Shown one piece after another: positions 8,774-18,111 of a stretch of 64,000 nucleotides of DNA (positions are counted from its first letter, which is position 1; each line of letters opens with the position of its first letter). The notes beneath the pieces were generated by a model. That model worked only from the letters and a program-made list of their open reading frames with translations, did not search any database and had not been told where the DNA came from. The stretch comes from Acidobacteriota bacterium (lineage in GTDB: Bacteria; Acidobacteriota; Terriglobia; Acidiferrales; UBA7541), in contig JABCZJ010000005.1 of the NCBI GenBank assembly GCA_013289715.1, forward strand, positions 62,001-126,000, written 5' to 3'. Position numbers and translations under genes: made by a program.

Positions 8774-9625
8774 TTGAGTTCCGGCATACTTTTGATCGAT
8801 TGCCCCGACCGCCGAGGCATTGTCTCCACCGTCGCGCAGCTTCTCTATGGTCACGGCGCGAATATTCTGCACGCCGATCAGCACCAGGATAATTTCGCGG
8901 GCATGTTCTTCATGCGGGTGGAGTGGTCGCTCGATGGATTCGACCTGAGCGAGGAAGCTTTCCGCGAACAATTTGCCGCGATTGCGCAGGAGTTCGACAT
9001 GAGCTGGCGGCTGGCTTGGTCGTCGCAACGGCTGCGCATGGCAATCTTTGTTTCCCGCTATCAGCACTGTTTGCTCGACCTGCTGCACCGCTACCAGCTT
9101 GGTGAGTTGGCCGGCGAGATTGCAATGATCGTCAGCAATCATCCCGACGCCGAGGGACTAGCGTGCTTCTACAAAATTCCATTCCAGTACTTTCCCGCAA
9201 CGGCCGAGAACAGGACGGAGATCGAGGAACGCCAGATCGATTCGCTGAAACTGAACAATATTGATTTGGTGGTGCTCGCCCGCTACATGCAGATCCTGTC
9301 AGCCTCTTTTGTAGATCAGTACCCGCGGAGGATCATCAACGTCCACCATTCCTTCCTGCCCGCGTTTACCGGGGCCAAGCCGTATCACGCCGCTTTTCAG
9401 CGCGGTGTGAAACTGATTGGAGCCACCAGCCACTACGTGACCGAGGAGCTTGATGAGGGACCGATCATTGACCAGGACGTGACCCGGGTTTCTCATCGGG
9501 ACCAAGTAGCGGATCTCGTGCAGAAAGGCCGCGACCTGGAGCGTATGGTTCTGTCGCGGGCCGTTCGATGGCACCTGAGTCATCGCATTCTCTTCTACGG
9601 AAACAAGACGGTGGTGTTCGATTGA
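8774..9625 (+). CDS. purU: Formyltetrahydrofolate deformylase
   Basis: A 283-residue protein with an N-terminal ACT domain (LLIDCPDRRGIVSTVAQLL) followed by a formyl-transferase hydrolase domain. The formyltransferase signature HHSFLPAFTGAKPYHAAF is present. The enzyme hydrolyses 10-formyl-THF to formate and THF. Next to an N-methylglutamate dehydrogenase operon it would recycle THF loaded with the methyl carbon and release formate. The chosen start is TTG at 8774, the first in-frame initiator before the ACT domain, with a weak GGGGGC site upstream. The stop overlaps the start of the next gene. Confidence 0.9.
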   Translation: MSSGILLIDCPDRRGIVSTVAQLLYGHGANILHADQHQDNFAGMFFMRVEWSLDGFDLSEEAFREQFAAIAQEFDMSWRLAWSSQRLRMAIFVSRYQHCLLDLLHRYQLGELAGEIAMIVSNHPDAEGLACFYKIPFQYFPATAENRTEIEERQIDSLKLNNIDLVVLARYMQILSASFVDQYPRRIINVHHSFLPAFTGAKPYHAAFQRGVKLIGATSHYVTEELDEGPIIDQDVTRVSHRDQVADLVQKGRDLERMVLSRAVRWHLSHRILFYGNKTVVFD

Positions 9626-10269
9626 AGATCGCAACTCGAAGCAAGACCGACAAATTGGGCGAAGTGGAGCGCGTTTACCGCATTCTGCACGAGTGGCTCA
9701 AGACGGCCAAGCTGTCTCCGGGGGAATTCCTTTCCGAACTAGACCTGGCGGAGCGCTGCGGAACGAGCCGTACTCCCGTGCGCGAAGCCTGTACACGACT
9801 GTTGCAGGACAAATGGCTGTCGCGCATCCGCCGCAAGGGTTTCATGGTAACCCCTATTTCGGTGCGCGACATTGTGGATATGTATGAATATCGCAAACTA
9901 CTCGAGTGCTTTTCCGCGGAAAAAGTTGCACGAATCGCGACAGCAGAACAGATCCAGGAACTGCAAGCCGTCGGCGCACCCGAATCCAGTACTACGGTTA
10001 ACTTGGCAGACATCCTGCTTGCCAATGTTGCATTTCATCGCCGGCTGTCCGAAATCGCCGGCAACCAGCGAGTGACCAGCCAGCTTTCCCTGATGCTCGA
10101 CTATGTGACTCGCCTCGATACGCTCTGCACCCAGACCGTACCGGGATGGATCGGCCATACCGACATTCTTCGAGCCATCGCGTCACACCAGCCAGCGGAG
10201 GCCCGCCAGGCGATGCAAGTGCACATCGATGACTCTCGGGAGAAGATGATTAGGCTTTTCAGCGCGTGA
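9622..10269 (+). CDS. GntR-family transcriptional regulator (FCD-like ligand domain)
   Basis: The N-terminal winged helix is recognisable (GEFLSELDLAERCGTSRTPV, then REACTRLLQ), followed by an all-helical C-terminal domain of FCD type. The length is about 215 residues, normal for FadR-like regulators. The likely start is TTG at 9622, which overlaps the purU stop (TTGA) and so couples the two genes. An upstream ATG at 9568 would overlap purU by 58 bp and adds only residues encoded inside purU. The probable target is the dyad at 8730-8747, placing the methylamine operon and purU under its control. The ligand is unknown; methylamine, N-methylglutamate or gamma-glutamylmethylamide are guesses. 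Confidence 0.85.
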   Translation: MKIATRSKTDKLGEVERVYRILHEWLKTAKLSPGEFLSELDLAERCGTSRTPVREACTRLLQDKWLSRIRRKGFMVTPISVRDIVDMYEYRKLLECFSAEKVARIATAEQIQELQAVGAPESSTTVNLADILLANVAFHRRLSEIAGNQRVTSQLSLMLDYVTRLDTLCTQTVPGWIGHTDILRAIASHQPAEARQAMQVHIDDSREKMIRLFSA

Positions 10270-10560
10270 GTTGCATCGGTTTGTGAAAGATTTCACTGAT
10301 TCACACATGACCGCGATCAGCGGAAGCAGACGATTCGGGCAGCTCAGAAAGGTGCTCCGCAGTTCGATCCAAATTAGCGAGCGATTCTGAGTGCGTCGCG
10401 GAGCTCGACAAACACGCTGCAGCTGCTTTACGTGAAATAAGCGCTTTGATCGGGCGGAAACTGAGCATATTTCTTGGTCGCCGAAAACCGCAGCACGCTT
10501 CCGGCTCTTCAAAACAGAACGCCGGCTCAGCGCGCAACTCGTCGGCCCTGGTGAGGTGCT

Positions 10561-12066
10561 ATGGCAGCAGGATCCGGCGAAGCCCAGACGACAACGCCTG
10601 CTAGCGACGAGCAGGTGCTCGAGCGCTTCGGATATCGTCAGGAACTGAAACGGTCTCTGGGGTACTTCTCAGCGTTCGCGCTCAGCTTTTCGGTGATTTC
10701 TGTTACCACAGGCCTGTTCGCAAATTACGGCTCAGGATTGCAAATCGGTGGTCCGGCGTTTATTTGGACTTGGCTCATCGTGGGCGCGGGGCAGTTCCTC
10801 GTCGCGCTGGTTTTTGCGCAACTCGCGCGGCAAATCCCGCTGTCGGGCTATGCCTATCAGTGGACGCGGCAGCTCGCAGGAGAGCGGTTGGCTTGGTGGG
10901 CGGGCTGGATCATGATTGTGCAATTCATTGCCGGCATGTCGGGAGTTTGCTATGCCATGGCAAATTATCTCGTCCCTTACCTGGGACTGGCCCAGACAAA
11001 CCGGAACGTGGTTCTGACAACCGTCGCAATCCTGTTCACAATCTCTTTGATCAATCACTTCGGCATTCGACTCGCAAGTGTGGTCAATGATTTCTCGGTC
11101 GTTGCGGAAATCCTTGGCACAGTTTCGATTGGCTTGCTGCTGCTTGCCGTCGCTCTGATTCGCAAAACTCATCCTGTGAGTTTTTTGTTCAGTCATCCTG
11201 CGCAGCCATCCGGGCTCGCCTACTTGCCTGCGTTTGCCTCATCCGCGCTGATGAGTGCATGGACCATCGGGGGTTTCGAAGCCGCTGCGAACGTTGCGGA
11301 GGAAACCCACATGCCACAGCAGAGAGTGCCCATGGCAATCATTCTTTCCGAGCTTGCCTCGGTGTTTCTCGGGTTCCCCGTGCTTATCGGGTTTACGCTC
11401 GCGATTCCTTCCTTGGCCATCGCCAGCACGCATTCCACACCGCTGCTCTACATCATGGAGCACTATTTCCCTCCTTACGTCACGGACGCGGCAATGTTGC
11501 TGGTCTTTGTTTCTATTTTTGCGTGTGCTCTGGCAAACGTCACCACGCTGACGCGCATGGTCTGGGCCATGGCGCGAGACGGACAGTTGCCTGCATCCTC
11601 GTGGCTGGCTCGGATTAGTGTCCACAAAGTCCCTGCCAACGCTATTTGGACCGTCGCGCTGATTGCCGCAGCTTTCACAAGTTGGGCCAAGGTTGAGGTA
11701 GTGATCACCGGAATCTGCACTTTGACGATGTACATTGTTTACGGAATTGTGGTGGCCGCCGCGCTCTGGGCAGCAAGCAGGAAATCCAAAACAGAAAACC
11801 GCGCACATCCGGCGGGAGACCTTGCGCCGGTATCCGAACCGTCCGCGGGTCCGGGTACGCTGCAGGTTTCACGGACTCTCTGCTTCGCGGCGCTGGTTTG
11901 GATTCTTTTCCTTCTCGCGGTGATTAGTCTTCCGCGCTCGGCTTGGGTCAATTCGATCGCTAGCGCCGCTGCCATGGGAGTGGGTGCCTGTTGGTATTTT
12001 TGGGGCCGACCGAAAAAAGCGGCAGATGCAGGAGGTGCTCGACCAGGACACGACTCTCGATCGTAG
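10561..12066 (+). CDS. APC-family amino acid/amine permease
   Basis: A 501-residue integral membrane protein with about 12 hydrophobic segments, typical of the amino acid-polyamine-organocation superfamily. The N-terminal region GYFSAFALSFSVISVTTGLF and the segment GGFEAAANVAEET fit the amino acid/choline/GABA permease branch. It lies 291 bp downstream of the GntR gene in the same direction. By context it may import an amine or N-methylated amino acid that feeds the N-methylglutamate pathway; the substrate cannot be read from sequence. A TAAGCGCTTT motif at 10438-10447 upstream resembles the LacI-type sites further on but is not a perfect palindrome. Confidence 0.85.
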   Translation: MAAGSGEAQTTTPASDEQVLERFGYRQELKRSLGYFSAFALSFSVISVTTGLFANYGSGLQIGGPAFIWTWLIVGAGQFLVALVFAQLARQIPLSGYAYQWTRQLAGERLAWWAGWIMIVQFIAGMSGVCYAMANYLVPYLGLAQTNRNVVLTTVAILFTISLINHFGIRLASVVNDFSVVAEILGTVSIGLLLLAVALIRKTHPVSFLFSHPAQPSGLAYLPAFASSALMSAWTIGGFEAAANVAEETHMPQQRVPMAIILSELASVFLGFPVLIGFTLAIPSLAIASTHSTPLLYIMEHYFPPYVTDAAMLLVFVSIFACALANVTTLTRMVWAMARDGQLPASSWLARISVHKVPANAIWTVALIAAAFTSWAKVEVVITGICTLTMYIVYGIVVAAALWAASRKSKTENRAHPAGDLAPVSEPSAGPGTLQVSRTLCFAALVWILFLLAVISLPRSAWVNSIASAAAMGVGACWYFWGRPKKAADAGGARPGHDSRS

Positions 12067-12076
12067 GTGGACCGCA

Positions 12077-12111
12077 GCGGCGACGGCGTCGAGCAACGAC
12101 TTCGTCGCCGC
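12077..12111. other. Hairpin just after the permease gene
   Basis: GCGGCGACG (12077-12085) and CGTCGCCGC (12103-12111) form a perfect 9-bp GC-rich stem with a 17-nt loop, beginning 11 bp after the permease stop. There is no run of T after it, so it is not a classic intrinsic terminator. It may act in transcript stability or Rho-dependent ending. The rest of 12112-12359 shows nothing I can name. Confidence 0.3.
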
Positions 12112-12359
12112 GACTGAGTTCGCATGCGCCGTCAGACGATCAGGGCTGGTCAGTCGAATCTGTGCTTGAGCCTTCGCGATCGCGCGCGGCTTGGGCATTC
12201 TTTGTGGCAGCTTGCCCATTTACTGCCGCTCGCCGATGGGCGAAGTATTGTTTGCTCTGGTGTGCTTAGCGAGTGACCGTGTCCGCTAACCCATTTGTGG
12301 ATTTGAGTGCGCGGGAATGGCCGCTTCACAAAAATATCTAAATTATTGAGGAAAAACGC

Positions 12360-12395
12360 TTGACAGATCACAAGAGTTCGCTCTATAAGCGCTTA
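12360..12395 (+). promoter_or_regulatory. Strong sigma-70 promoter with an overlapping LacI-type operator, upstream of the TonB receptor
   Basis: TTGACA (12360-12365) and TATAAG (12384-12389) are separated by 18 bp and match the sigma-70 consensus well. The perfect palindrome TAAGCGCTTA (12386-12395) overlaps the -10 element and has the CG-centred TAANCGNTTA form typical of LacI-family operators. A bound LacI-type protein would block this promoter. A LacI-family gene lies at 16640-17743, directly after the receptor. The leader from here to the receptor start is about 170 bases. Confidence 0.6.
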
Positions 12396-12564
12396 GCAAT
12401 TATCCCCACACTCGGAGATTCGCGGATCGTTTTTGCCGGCTTGGGTGTTGCCGGCGCTTTTTGCGTTTGGGGACGGTCTTCTCCGTAGCGTATGCACTCA
12501 TTCAGTGGACGACGCCCGAACGCAGCAGTGGCGCTCGTCTCAAAGCGGAAAGGGAGAAGCTGGC

Positions 12565-15500
12565 ATGACCAAGAGCACACAGGCAGTTAGGTGTTTGCAA
12601 TCTTTGATTTTTCTCTTTCGACCGTCGCGTCACCGCGACGTGGGCGCGGGCTTCCGGCAGAACGGAGCACAGCGGGACACCGGACCCTGCGCGCACTCTC
12701 GCAAACGGCAGGCGGCGGGGGCGGTGCTCCTGGTCGCGATGGTGTTGGTATGGACCGCGCGCGCGTTCCCAGGCGTGACAGCCAGCATCTCCGGAACAAT
12801 CAAGGACGAGAGCGGCGCAATTATCTCTGGTGCGACTGTTACCGCAACCAATGTGGATACCGGGGTGGCCACGACGCAGACCACCAACTCGCAAGGTTTT
12901 TACTCCTTCCAAGTACTACCATTGGGGAAATATGTGATTGACGTGGCGCAAACCGGATTTAAGGCCTACCGCCAGACGGACCTTGTTCTGGACGTGAACT
13001 CGGCGTTGGTTGTTGACGTGACGCTGCAAGTCGGGGCGACGTCGGAGAAGGTTGTGGTTTCCAGTTCGACTTTGCACGTGGACACTGAGAATACGCAGAT
13101 GGGCGAAGTGATCACCGGCGAAGAGATGACGAGCGTTCCGCTCGTCACACGCAGCTACACGGACCTGATGGCCCTACAGCCCGGCGTCGTTTCCACATCG
13201 TCCGGCCTCTCCGGCGCTCTTGCAGGTCCGTTCAATTCGACCGGTGTTGTTATGCCGCTCGTATCGGGCGACCTCAATGCCGGAGGACTTTCCGTCAACG
13301 GCATGCGTGAAGCAAATAACGGATTCCTGCTCAATGGAGCTACGGTGCAGGAGCCCGGGTTTGGCGGAACTGCGGTAATCCCCGACCTGGATTCCATCGC
13401 GGAGTTTCGGATTCTGACCAACAACTTCGACGCGGAATATGGCAATTACAGCGGCGGTCAGATTAATGTGATCACGAAGTCGGGAACCAATGCATTCCAC
13501 GGAAACTTGTTCGAATTCCTGCGCAATACGGATCTTGATGCGGCCAACTATGTCTTCAACGGTCCGGCAACACGCGGCGTCTATCACCAGAATCAGTACG
13601 GTGGCACGCTGGGGGGACCGGTAAAGCGTGACAAGATATTTTTCTTTGCCGATTACCAGGGTAACCGCGTGGTTCAGGGGGTGAATACCGGTGCAGTCGC
13701 CGTGCCATCTCAGGCTGAGCACACCGGGAATTTCGCGGATCGCGCCGGCCTCTTGACCGGCACCGTAGGCGGTGCGGCGTGGGCACAAACGCTTCAAGGG
13801 GAGCTGGGCTACCCCGTCTCGGCCGGTGAGAATTATTACACTCCTGGATGCACGAGTTCGGCTGTATGTGTCTTCCCGAACGCGCAAATTCCGATGACCG
13901 CATTCTCGACTCCGGCAAAGAATATCCTGCCGTTCATCCCTATCCCTAATAACGGAAGTGCTTTCCAGACCACGGCCGAAGCTCTCACCATCAATGACTC
14001 GAAAACCAGCGGACGGATGGACGCGAACACCCGGTTTGGTCTGCTTTCCGCGTACTATTTCTTTGACAATTACAGCCTGCTCAATCCCTACCCAACGGCC
14101 AACGTCCCCGGTTTTGCTGCCACTGGTACCGGGCGCACCCAGGTTGTCAATCTAGGTGCCACCAAGACCCTGGGGAATTCCTCTGTCAATGAGGCACGCT
14201 TCGAGTTCGTGCGCAATAACATCCTGGTGAACGCCCCGGCAAACGGCGGCGCGGTGACCTTGGATTCGCTAGGATTCACCACCGGTGCAAACACACTCGG
14301 TATTGACGTGCAAAATCCCGCCATTCAGGGCGTGCCAGAGTTGGACTTCCAGTCGTTCACGGTTGGCGTCCCTAGCCGGCCCAATCGTTACATCGAGAAC
14401 ACTTTCCAGTGGCTGGACAATTACAGCAAGGTGGTGGGAACGCATACTCTGCGGTTTGGCGGAGCCTACCACTATAATCAGTTGGCTCAACAGCTGTCCA
14501 ACGTGGCTAACGGCAATTTCGTGTATACCACGGCCAGCGAGACCGGCATTGATTTTGCCGATTTTCTGATTGGTGCGCCCGCGCAGTTTGTGCAGGGCGC
14601 GGCCCTTCCCTTTAACGGGCGGAGCCATTACATTGGCCTCTATGGACAAGACAGTTGGCGCGTCCGTTCCAACCTGACGTTGAACTATGGATTGCGGTGG
14701 GACGTTAGTACTCCTTGGTCGGAACAACACAATCAAATTGAGACCCTTGTTCCCGGCAAGCAATCCGTAACATTTCCAGGTTCGCCAACAGGATGGGTGT
14801 TCGCCGGAGACCCAGGAATTCCGCGAACTTTGGCGCCTGTGCGTTACGACAACTTTGCGCCACGCATCGGCATTGCGTACTCGCCAAGCGCCAGCGACGG
14901 ATTTTTATCCAAGTTGACGGGCGGCCCCGGCCAATTCAGTATTCGTGCAGGGTACGGGATGTTCTACAATTCGTTCGAGGGAGCCACCAGTTTCAATCAG
15001 ATCGGCGCCGCGCCCTTCGGGTTTTTCTACGTAGGTAACACTCCATCGTTCACAACTCCTTTCATTAATCGCCAGAACGGCGTAAGTCAGCTGCAGCGAT
15101 TCCCGGTAGCCTTCCCTCCGCTGAACGCCAGCCCCAGCAATCCGGATAACTCCCTCAACTGGACGGTGTTGCTCCCCATCGTCAGCTCGCCCGCCATTGA
15201 CATTCATAACCGCCTGCCATACGCGGAGGATTATGAGCTATCGATCGAGCGAGAGTTTTCCAAGGGAACGTTGCTCACTCTGAGCTATGTCGGAACGCAG
15301 GGACATCGCCTTCTCTCTACGCTCGAGTCCAATATCGGAAGCCAGTCTCTATGTCTGTTCTTGTTGAATCCCGCGTTATCGCCTGGAAAAGTCAACCCGA
15401 ACCTGGCTCCTGGCAGCTCGAGTTGTGGGCCCGGAGGCGAGGATCCGGGCGTGGGCAACCCGATCACTTTGGCGCCGGGCGTGTCTGCTCCTGGATTTCC

Positions 15501-16302
15501 CGGAGTAACCTCATTTGCCACGACTCGTGTGCTCGACGGGTTTAACTCACCCAGCTCCGACAATTTCCAGAGTAACGGTTACTTCACCACGATCGGCAAT
15601 TCCGGTTACAACTCGCTTCAGATTAATTTTCGCCATACCAGCAAGCGCCTGCAGACATTGGTGGGTTACACCTACAGCAAATCGCTCGATGATGCTTCCG
15701 GTTACGGCGAACAGCTTAACCCCTTGAACCATGCCGCAAGTCGATCACTTTCGGCGTTCAACGAAACCCATAACTTCGTTGGCAGCTACAACTACAACTT
15801 GCCCATCGACCTACTGGACGGCCCCAAGCGCTTGACCAATGGATGGCAAATTAGCGGCATTACACGGTTTGCCACAGGCGTCCCCGTAATCATTTACGAG
15901 ACAGATGATCGCTCTTTGCTCGGCACCGCCTTCACCGGTCCCATCGTCAACGATGTCGACACGCCGAATTACGCTCCGGGACCCTTGCAGATCACGAATC
16001 CGCGTTCCGGACTTCCGTATTTCAACACCTCCTTATTCAGTTTGGAGACGCTGGGACAGTTGGGCAATTCCAAGCGTCGCTTCTTCAATGGCCCCGGAAT
16101 CAATAACTGGGACATGGCCTTGGTGAAGAACACGATTCTGACGGAAAGATTCAATCTGGAGTTCCGCGCAGAATTTTTTAACATATTCAATCACGTCCAA
16201 TTTGAAAACGTGCAAGGGAACATCAACGCATCGAACTTCGGGTTTGCACAAGCGACGGCTCCGCCCCGGATTATACAGTTTGGTCTCAAACTGGCGTTCT
16301 AG
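12565..16302 (+). CDS. Oar-like TonB-dependent outer-membrane receptor
   Basis: A roughly 1245-residue outer-membrane protein. A hydrophobic export signal lies at about residues 50-67. Next comes a carboxypeptidase-regulatory-like beta-sandwich (ISGTIKDESGAIISGATVTA, then the pattern QGFYSFQVLPLGKYVI). The plug domain follows and contains GGQINVITKSGTNAFHGNLF. The rest is a long beta-barrel ending in phenylalanine (QFGLKLAF), as outer-membrane barrels do. The start is the ATG at 12565, preceded by AGGGAGAAG; an in-frame GTG at 12433 would add 44 non-homologous residues. Proteins of this architecture are abundant in Acidobacteriota and are thought to take up large or complex ligands. The neighbouring LacI gene and polyol-type operon suggest a carbohydrate-related ligand. 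Confidence 0.9.
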   Translation: MTKSTQAVRCLQSLIFLFRPSRHRDVGAGFRQNGAQRDTGPCAHSRKRQAAGAVLLVAMVLVWTARAFPGVTASISGTIKDESGAIISGATVTATNVDTGVATTQTTNSQGFYSFQVLPLGKYVIDVAQTGFKAYRQTDLVLDVNSALVVDVTLQVGATSEKVVVSSSTLHVDTENTQMGEVITGEEMTSVPLVTRSYTDLMALQPGVVSTSSGLSGALAGPFNSTGVVMPLVSGDLNAGGLSVNGMREANNGFLLNGATVQEPGFGGTAVIPDLDSIAEFRILTNNFDAEYGNYSGGQINVITKSGTNAFHGNLFEFLRNTDLDAANYVFNGPATRGVYHQNQYGGTLGGPVKRDKIFFFADYQGNRVVQGVNTGAVAVPSQAEHTGNFADRAGLLTGTVGGAAWAQTLQGELGYPVSAGENYYTPGCTSSAVCVFPNAQIPMTAFSTPAKNILPFIPIPNNGSAFQTTAEALTINDSKTSGRMDANTRFGLLSAYYFFDNYSLLNPYPTANVPGFAATGTGRTQVVNLGATKTLGNSSVNEARFEFVRNNILVNAPANGGAVTLDSLGFTTGANTLGIDVQNPAIQGVPELDFQSFTVGVPSRPNRYIENTFQWLDNYSKVVGTHTLRFGGAYHYNQLAQQLSNVANGNFVYTTASETGIDFADFLIGAPAQFVQGAALPFNGRSHYIGLYGQDSWRVRSNLTLNYGLRWDVSTPWSEQHNQIETLVPGKQSVTFPGSPTGWVFAGDPGIPRTLAPVRYDNFAPRIGIAYSPSASDGFLSKLTGGPGQFSIRAGYGMFYNSFEGATSFNQIGAAPFGFFYVGNTPSFTTPFINRQNGVSQLQRFPVAFPPLNASPSNPDNSLNWTVLLPIVSSPAIDIHNRLPYAEDYELSIEREFSKGTLLTLSYVGTQGHRLLSTLESNIGSQSLCLFLLNPALSPGKVNPNLAPGSSSCGPGGEDPGVGNPITLAPGVSAPGFPGVTSFATTRVLDGFNSPSSDNFQSNGYFTTIGNSGYNSLQINFRHTSKRLQTLVGYTYSKSLDDASGYGEQLNPLNHAASRSLSAFNETHNFVGSYNYNLPIDLLDGPKRLTNGWQISGITRFATGVPVIIYETDDRSLLGTAFTGPIVNDVDTPNYAPGPLQITNPRSGLPYFNTSLFSLETLGQLGNSKRRFFNGPGINNWDMALVKNTILTERFNLEFRAEFFNIFNHVQFENVQGNINASNFGFAQATAPPRIIQFGLKLAF

Positions 16303-16639
16303 GACGCTCCCGTTACGCGACATTGCGGACGGCGCACGATGTGGTTGGCAGGCTGTAGATAGACTGCGAGTCGCGTCTGCTGTTTCGGTCGCGTCGGGAG
16401 TGATTCCAGTCGGCCTGCGGCGAGACCGAGGCCGAGGGCAATGGATGGGTTCAGCGAACGGCCGTTCGACGAGGAGAGACACAGCTCCCCGTTTTTCGCT
16501 CGCCAGAGAAGAGCCCCTGCGGGTGAAAAGCGAAGCCCAAGCCGACGTCCTGTGGGCGGAGCGATGCTAAACCGAGGGAGCGCGCGGGTAAAATTGCGGA
16601 GCTACATGCTGTTGTAAATCAACCATTCTCCCGAGCTGC
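16303..16639. other. Spacer between convergent receptor and lacI-type genes
   Basis: No convincing gene, terminator hairpin or repeat is visible in these 337 bases. The two flanking genes converge here, so termination signals are expected, but none with a clear stem and T-tract is present. Confidence 0.4.
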
Positions 16640-17743
16640 TTACCGTAGCCCCTTCGCTTCAAGGCTTCTGTCAGAATTCTCGGACCTTCCTCGCGATACA
16701 TGCAGCGCAAAGCCGCAGGATTCACGCACGCGAAGCTCGGACTGTAGTTTCTTCACCACCGCTTCACTGCGGTCGCCCGCAATGCGACGGATCAGCAGTT
16801 CGGCGGCTGCAATCCCCAGCTGATGCTTGGGCAATTCCACTGTCGTCAAACGCGGTCGAAAAACTCCCAGCCACGGATAATCGTCGAAACTCACCAGTCC
16901 GAAATCCTCAGGGCAGCGCAAACCCATTTCTTCCGCCGCCTGCAGCAATCCCACCGTCATCAAATGATTTGCCACATAAATGCCATCCGGCCGGTGCGAT
17001 AGCAATGCATGTCCAGCGCGCAATCCGGATTCGATCCGGTAATCTCCTTCGATCACCAGTTCGGGTTCGAATCGCAGGCCTTCCGCCTTCAGCGCATCAT
17101 GGAAACCTTCCCAGCGCGCCAGGGCGTTGCTTACCTTCCGCGGGCCGCCAATCAATCCTATGCGCCGCCTCCCCGAACGCGCCAGGTGGCACACCGCGTC
17201 GTACGCGCCCTGGTAATCGTCGGTAATCACGGCATCCTTGGTCAATTTCGGATACGTGCGCATCACCAGCACAAAAGGGATGTTAACTTCTTTGATCATC
17301 TGCCTCAGCGATGGCCGAAAGTCCTCGGCGGCTTTTGTGAGCAAAATTCCATCCACGCGTTTGGAAAGCAACAACTCCACAGCCGCTTCTTCCTTGGCGA
17401 GACTGTCATCGCTGTTGCACAGCAGCAAGTTGTATCCGTGACGTTGCGCGGCATCCTCCGCGCCGCGCACAACCATCGGGAAAAATGGGTTGGCGATATC
17501 CGGCACGATCATTCCGATGGTGTGCGTCCGCTGATTCGCCAGGCTCCGCGCGATCAGGTTGGGTCGGTAATTCAGCTTGCGGATCGCTGCCTCCACACGC
17601 TTGCGCAGCTTTTCTCCGACATGGCTCTTGTGATTGACCACCGCAGAGACGGTGAAGACGGACACGTCTGACTCGTGAGCGACGTCATAGATGCTCGCGG
17701 CCTTGGTCGTTTTGTTACGTCTCATTTTTTCCAAGGAGGCCAT
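16640..17743 (-). CDS. LacI-family transcriptional repressor
   Basis: A 367-residue regulator. The N-terminal LacI-type helix-turn-helix (ASIYDVAHESDVSVFTVSAV, then VNHK) is followed by the hinge region RPNLIARSLANQRTHTIGMI and a periplasmic-binding-protein-like sensor domain (VPDIANPFFPMVVRGAEDAA). Two starts are possible, at 17743 and at the internal ATG at 17725; neither has a strong Shine-Dalgarno. It sits between the TonB receptor and the transaldolase/oxidoreductase operon, and CG-centred palindromes upstream of both are candidate binding sites. The ligand is unknown, probably a sugar or polyol. Confidence 0.9.
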   Translation of the reverse strand: MASLEKMRRNKTTKAASIYDVAHESDVSVFTVSAVVNHKSHVGEKLRKRVEAAIRKLNYRPNLIARSLANQRTHTIGMIVPDIANPFFPMVVRGAEDAAQRHGYNLLLCNSDDSLAKEEAAVELLLSKRVDGILLTKAAEDFRPSLRQMIKEVNIPFVLVMRTYPKLTKDAVITDDYQGAYDAVCHLARSGRRRIGLIGGPRKVSNALARWEGFHDALKAEGLRFEPELVIEGDYRIESGLRAGHALLSHRPDGIYVANHLMTVGLLQAAEEMGLRCPEDFGLVSFDDYPWLGVFRPRLTTVELPKHQLGIAAAELLIRRIAGDRSEAVVKKLQSELRVRESCGFALHVSRGRSENSDRSLEAKGLR

Positions 17744-17775
17744 GAGTTACCAGCCTTGCCCGGGGGAAGGCCATC

Positions 17776-17787
17776 AATTCTAGAATT
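17776..17787. promoter_or_regulatory. Perfect 12-bp palindrome upstream of the lacI-type gene
   Basis: AATTCTAGAATT is a perfect palindrome 33-50 bp upstream of the two possible lacI starts. It lacks the central CG typical of LacI-family operators, so it may be bound by another protein or be chance. The rest of the spacer 17744-18111 shows no gene. Confidence 0.3.
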
Positions 17788-18111
17788 CCTCCGAGTCAGC
17801 TCCGTCAAGTGCGTACGCATTCGTATCGCGAGGCAAGTGGCCGCCGCTTGTCCGCTCCCGTGGTGGCCAAGTCAATCGTACGCTTGTCTTCGAGACCTAG
17901 ACTCGATCTGTTTTCCACAACGTGTTGAGTCTGAATCGCAGACGCTGACTCTTCCAGTTCCACGGAAAGCTCAGCGATGCTTTCGAAGCGTCGCGCGCGC
18001 CAGGGTTCCTCGATCTTCGTTGTGAACCAGCGGCCAACCCTGCCATAAGGATTGCCGGCGCAACCGCTTTCGTGGATCTACATGCCAGCGAAGTGCCCCT
18101 TCCGAAAATGC

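Noticed and set aside
1..9625. Plain sarcosine oxidase operon
   Set aside because: The sox-like subunits alone would fit, but the coupled three-subunit glutamate-synthase-like set and a glutamine-synthetase-like gene in the same transcript fit the N-methylglutamate pathway better.
12433..12564. 44-residue upstream extension of the TonB receptor
   Set aside because: The extension is not similar to any receptor part, and the ATG at 12565 has a good Shine-Dalgarno (AGGGAGAAG).
17776..17787. AATTCTAGAATT as the LacI operator
   Set aside because: It lacks the central CG of LacI-family sites and differs from the TAANCGNTTA form found at the two other promoters, so it is listed only as a palindrome.
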